Assembly: GCF_009389715.1 (NCBI RefSeq)
Contig: NC_052399.1
Location: forward strand, 22,453,146-22,517,145
Direction: 5' to 3'
Length of the DNA stretch: 64,000 bases
Source: Phoenix dactylifera
Lineage: Eukaryota; Streptophyta; Magnoliopsida; Arecales; Arecaceae
Shown: positions 60,792 through 64,000 of the stretch, piece by piece
Position numbering within the stretch: the first letter of the stretch is position 1
Layout: the number at the start of each line of letters is the position of its first letter
Translations under genes and position numbers: made by a program
Notes under the pieces: model-generated
Told to the model about the DNA's origin: nothing
The model's database searches: none
The model's input: only the letters and a program-made list of their open reading frames with translations

Positions 60792-63700
60792 ATACAAACC
60801 ATTCGCACTTTCGTTTGTTTTATCTCTCTCTCTCTCTCTCGTCTCCCCTTCTTAAGTGAGACAGAGAAGTGGGGCACTTATGGTCACATGTTGTGTTGTG
60901 TTGTGTCGTGGGGACATGGCAGAAAATGTGAAACCTAGTGTCCGAGTAATATTGAAAATTGGCCTTGAAGATTACATGATAAAATATTTGGGAAGGGTAA
61001 AGTTTTTGAATCACGGGGACAAAAGCTCACTAGGGATTGATTGACCATTCAGGTTGCGTACCTTGGGGTTAAAAAACCGTGGGAAGCTTTGATCCCACAA
61101 GGTTAGCAGTAGACCTCAAGAATTCCTCTATTATGTAATATTTAGTATCAACTGCCTCGAATCTTGATCACCTTTTCCTCATAGGGCATACCACATCATC
61201 ATGTTTTCACATCTATGCCTCCATCCTAAGTATGTTTACCACTCTCTCTCCTCCCTCCCTCCACCATGTTCATGGCTCAACCACCTCTAATACTATTGAC
61301 CTATCCACATTTGTCTCTTTCTCTCTGATTATGCTGCCACTTGACCACTGCCACCATGAGGCCCCTCACCTTTCCTTCGCTATTTCCCACTATGGCCGTT
61401 GCTTGACCACCACCATCACTGTGGCCCTTCACCAACCAGCCTCCTTCCCAAAACCAATGGTTGTCATCCGACTACCACCACTCACCGGTTTCCTCACAAC
61501 ATGGCCATCTATTGACCACTACCACTCTGCCTAACCCTCCACCTCCTCAAATCACTCTCTCCCCTCTATCTCCACCTGAACACCCCACTACCTGTCGCTC
61601 CCCTTACCTCCTTTTATTTGAAGAGTAGAGTGTAAAATTCACCTTTTCATTCAAGATGAAAGTTTGCTGGGAATTCAAGACTTTATCGGCTAAAGATTGC
61701 ATTTCTTATCAAAAAAAAAATCTACTATATAATATTGCTGTTTAACTTATTGAGTTTGCTGTCCTTTTTTCTTCAAATGCAAGGCAAGAATGAAACATTT
61801 AGAATTTCCTGCAAAAGTTAAAAAATCGTGTTGAGATCATGTTCATGAGAACAGTTGGGTTGATTTTAGCCAAAATCAGTGCTGAGATCTGTTCACCCTC
61901 TAATGATTCATGCCATATATCTTTGCTACCTATTTTTGTTTTCTTTGTCCATTTTTTCTTGTCTTCAATATTCAGCAACTTTGCTTATCTTATGCAGGTT
62001 TCTAAATTGCTTTTTTAAATTATTACTAAATTAAAACATGATAAATATGACAGCATTGCTAAATGCCCTCCCCTTTATGAAACTTTTGGCTCCACAGCTC
62101 ACAAAGGCCAAGCTTTCATGTTATTGAACTTGATCTCAACCCCAATTAAAATGATAAACATGAAGAATGATATAGGTCTGATATGTCGTAAATGATGGAG
62201 CGTTTTCTTGTTGTATGTCAAAGTGAACTTCAATTCCTAAAATTGAATATATGTCTTGCTATCTTTCTTTGACCAGCTAGGACTAAACCAAGTTGGTGGC
62301 GACCAATTCATCCATGGCTGGTCCAAAACAATGGGTTGGAGACTTCTCTCTTCCAAATTGAATAATCCTATATTGTGAGCCATCGAGCGATCGAGATAAG
62401 TGAAAATGCTATAGAACTTATCATTGAATTAGATGTAGTGGCCTCTTAGCTTAGAGGCATCTTATATTAAGATTTAGAGAATTTGAATGATCATCACCTA
62501 AGAGATAGAAGAGAGTAATCCTTAAAGACTTTCTTCACAAGTCCATTCCTTCTCATCTAAGTGAAACTTGAAAATTATAACCTCATTTTTCTCCACATTT
62601 ATGGCTAGAAGAAGGGAAGCTCGAAGAGCTTTCTCCGCCAGCGGCTTATGTAGTGGTCGGCAATGCTGTTTGAATCACCGAGTATGTAACCAACATCAAA
62701 GTGCTTTGAGTTCAACCTGCAAAAGATCTCCAGTCGCTAATTCCATAAGGTTGTTTATGTTGGTAAACTCTTAGATTTGCTATTCTTTCAGAACCCAGAG
62801 TCATCTTTGGAAAAGGCTTGCTAAGATCCCAAACTCTGACCTCTTCATTGTTAGAAGCCTAGAAAAATATAAAACTGGCCCTTGTGATGTACGATTCCAT
62901 CGCACTCAACCCTGAGCATCAAATCTTCCAATTTTGTGCATCCACCATCTCCTCCTTCAACAAACACTGGACCTTGTGTCAGCTAAAATCTTTGACATGG
63001 CTACAGGTCCTCTATTGGAATTAAAAGTGGCAGTTGTGGTAAAGCAATGAATGAACTTTCTCATGTCCAACATGTGGCATTTGTGTGTGGTGCACACCTC
63101 TGATGGGGGTCAGTTGCTAACAGGTGAGATGTGACAAGGCCCTCAAAATCATGCATAGCTGAAAAATGAGACAACATAGTGATGTATGGGAGTGGAATTG
63201 GCCTGGGAGAATGGGTTAAGTAGGTGAATTTCAGATATCCAATGTCAGCAGTGACTGGTCCCTAGATCCAAACCATCAGCAGCTACAGAGCTGTGGGACT
63301 GGGGAGATGGTGTGGGACTTTTTCTTGGAGAGCAGAAGAAGGTACATGCATTGCTAAAAGTGTCAGAGTCATAGTAAGATTAATGATTGGGGGATATAGG
63401 GACACGTGGAGACAGATGTGTCCTTTTGGACATGACGGAGGCCATGCCAGAATGAATGAGGTTGGTGAAGATCAAGCATCATACGATCATCCCCAGCAAT
63501 TAGGCTTTGTCTAGTTGTGCTTGGTAATGGTAGAGGTCATGTGTTTGTCATCAATAGACAGTGTTATTAGGGTTGAGGACAAGAGGTGAGGCTAATGCTA
63601 TAAGTAGTGGGATGGGTTGAAGGGAGGAGAGCAGAGCTTTTGATAAAGAAAAAAAGCGAGGGAGCCTGCTGCAAGAACCTAGGATATGAGGTGTATCAGG

Positions 63701-64000
63701 TAAGGCATGCAACCAAAAACCAGTTGCACTCTCAATGCAAAAATGTAGGAAATATCCAGAAAAAAGCTGTTTATTGGTGAGTCTGCCTCTTGTTCTCAAC
63801 TAGAGGGACATTTAAACTGTATATATCTTAAACACGAAGACAGCAACACACACAATACATAGCATCCAAATTTGAAACTCTATTTATAAGGAGAGACAGA
63901 AAGGGTGTCCATTGTGAAAACTTTGTCGAGGTTTGTCAGGTGAAGCCCACTACCAAAAACCAGTTGTGCTCTCTATGCAAAAAATGTTGAAAAAAAAAAT
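60792..64000. other. Intergenic or intronic; no supported gene
   Basis: 61230-61620 is a strongly strand-skewed CCA/CTC-rich tract (plus strand) like the one at 8440-8690. A TC repeat lies at 60823-60841. 63697-63755 and 63937-64000 are direct repeats 240 bases apart (ACCAAAAACCAGTTG, CTATGCAAAAA/CAATGCAAAAA), the second running off the window. Frames up to 100 codons have no recognisable domains. Confidence 0.4.

Noticed and set aside
61232-61534. 100-codon frame in the CCA-rich tract
   Set aside because: It is compositionally driven, rich in Ser, Thr, Pro and His, and matches no family known to me.

Overview
The window is plant nuclear DNA. It is AT-rich, has long GT-AG introns, plant-specific gene families, chloroplast-targeting signals, and a dense load of LTR retrotransposons, LINEs and MITEs. 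Codon use, gene structure and repeat style (GGTACCGG-rich and GGCTCG-rich MITEs) suggest a monocot, and I would guess a palm (Arecaceae). The species is inference only.

Five protein-coding genes can be supported exon by exon. (1) 2763-3908, minus: a three-exon 1-aminocyclopropane-1-carboxylate oxidase, the last step of ethylene synthesis. (2) 22540-28605, minus: a six-exon Golgi-type nucleotide-diphospho-sugar transferase-like protein of 346 aa with an N-terminal signal anchor. (3) 32622-42946, plus: a thirteen-exon class IV histone deacetylase (HDA2/HDAC11 type, 356 aa), with introns swollen by transposons. (4) 45036-45626, plus: an intronless PRA1-family membrane-traffic protein (196 aa). 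(5) 54743 onward, plus: an atypical chloroplast thioredoxin with a WCGSC active site; three exons are found and no final exon is recognised in the remaining 7.4 kb. The genes belong to unrelated pathways, as is usual in a plant genome.

Between the genes lie the following. 0.9-2.0 kb holds a decayed Gypsy gag. 6.0-8.0 kb and 9.2-10.8 kb hold two LINE relics. The second relic sits inside a 2.8-kb inverted-repeat structure that also carries a roughly 95-bp tandem array. 12.1-17.6 kb is a gene-like stretch with no convincing protein, containing a diverged tandem duplication. 18.4-20.6 kb is LTR-like. 30.5-31.9 kb holds two direct LTR-like copies. 47.5-51.6 kb is a nest of two LINE copies and three MITEs. 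52.8-54.2 kb contains LTR fragments with a Met-tRNA-type primer site.

The most informative observations are four diverged copies of one short hAT-type MITE family, each with 8-bp target-site duplications, three of them inside HDA2 introns; a 132-bp tandem duplication copying the HDA2 exon 6 splice donor; and the match between the core of a small MITE family (30.3 and 52.4 kb) and the tandem array at 10.8-11.7 kb. I saw no tRNA, rRNA or CRISPR, and no bacterial-type system.
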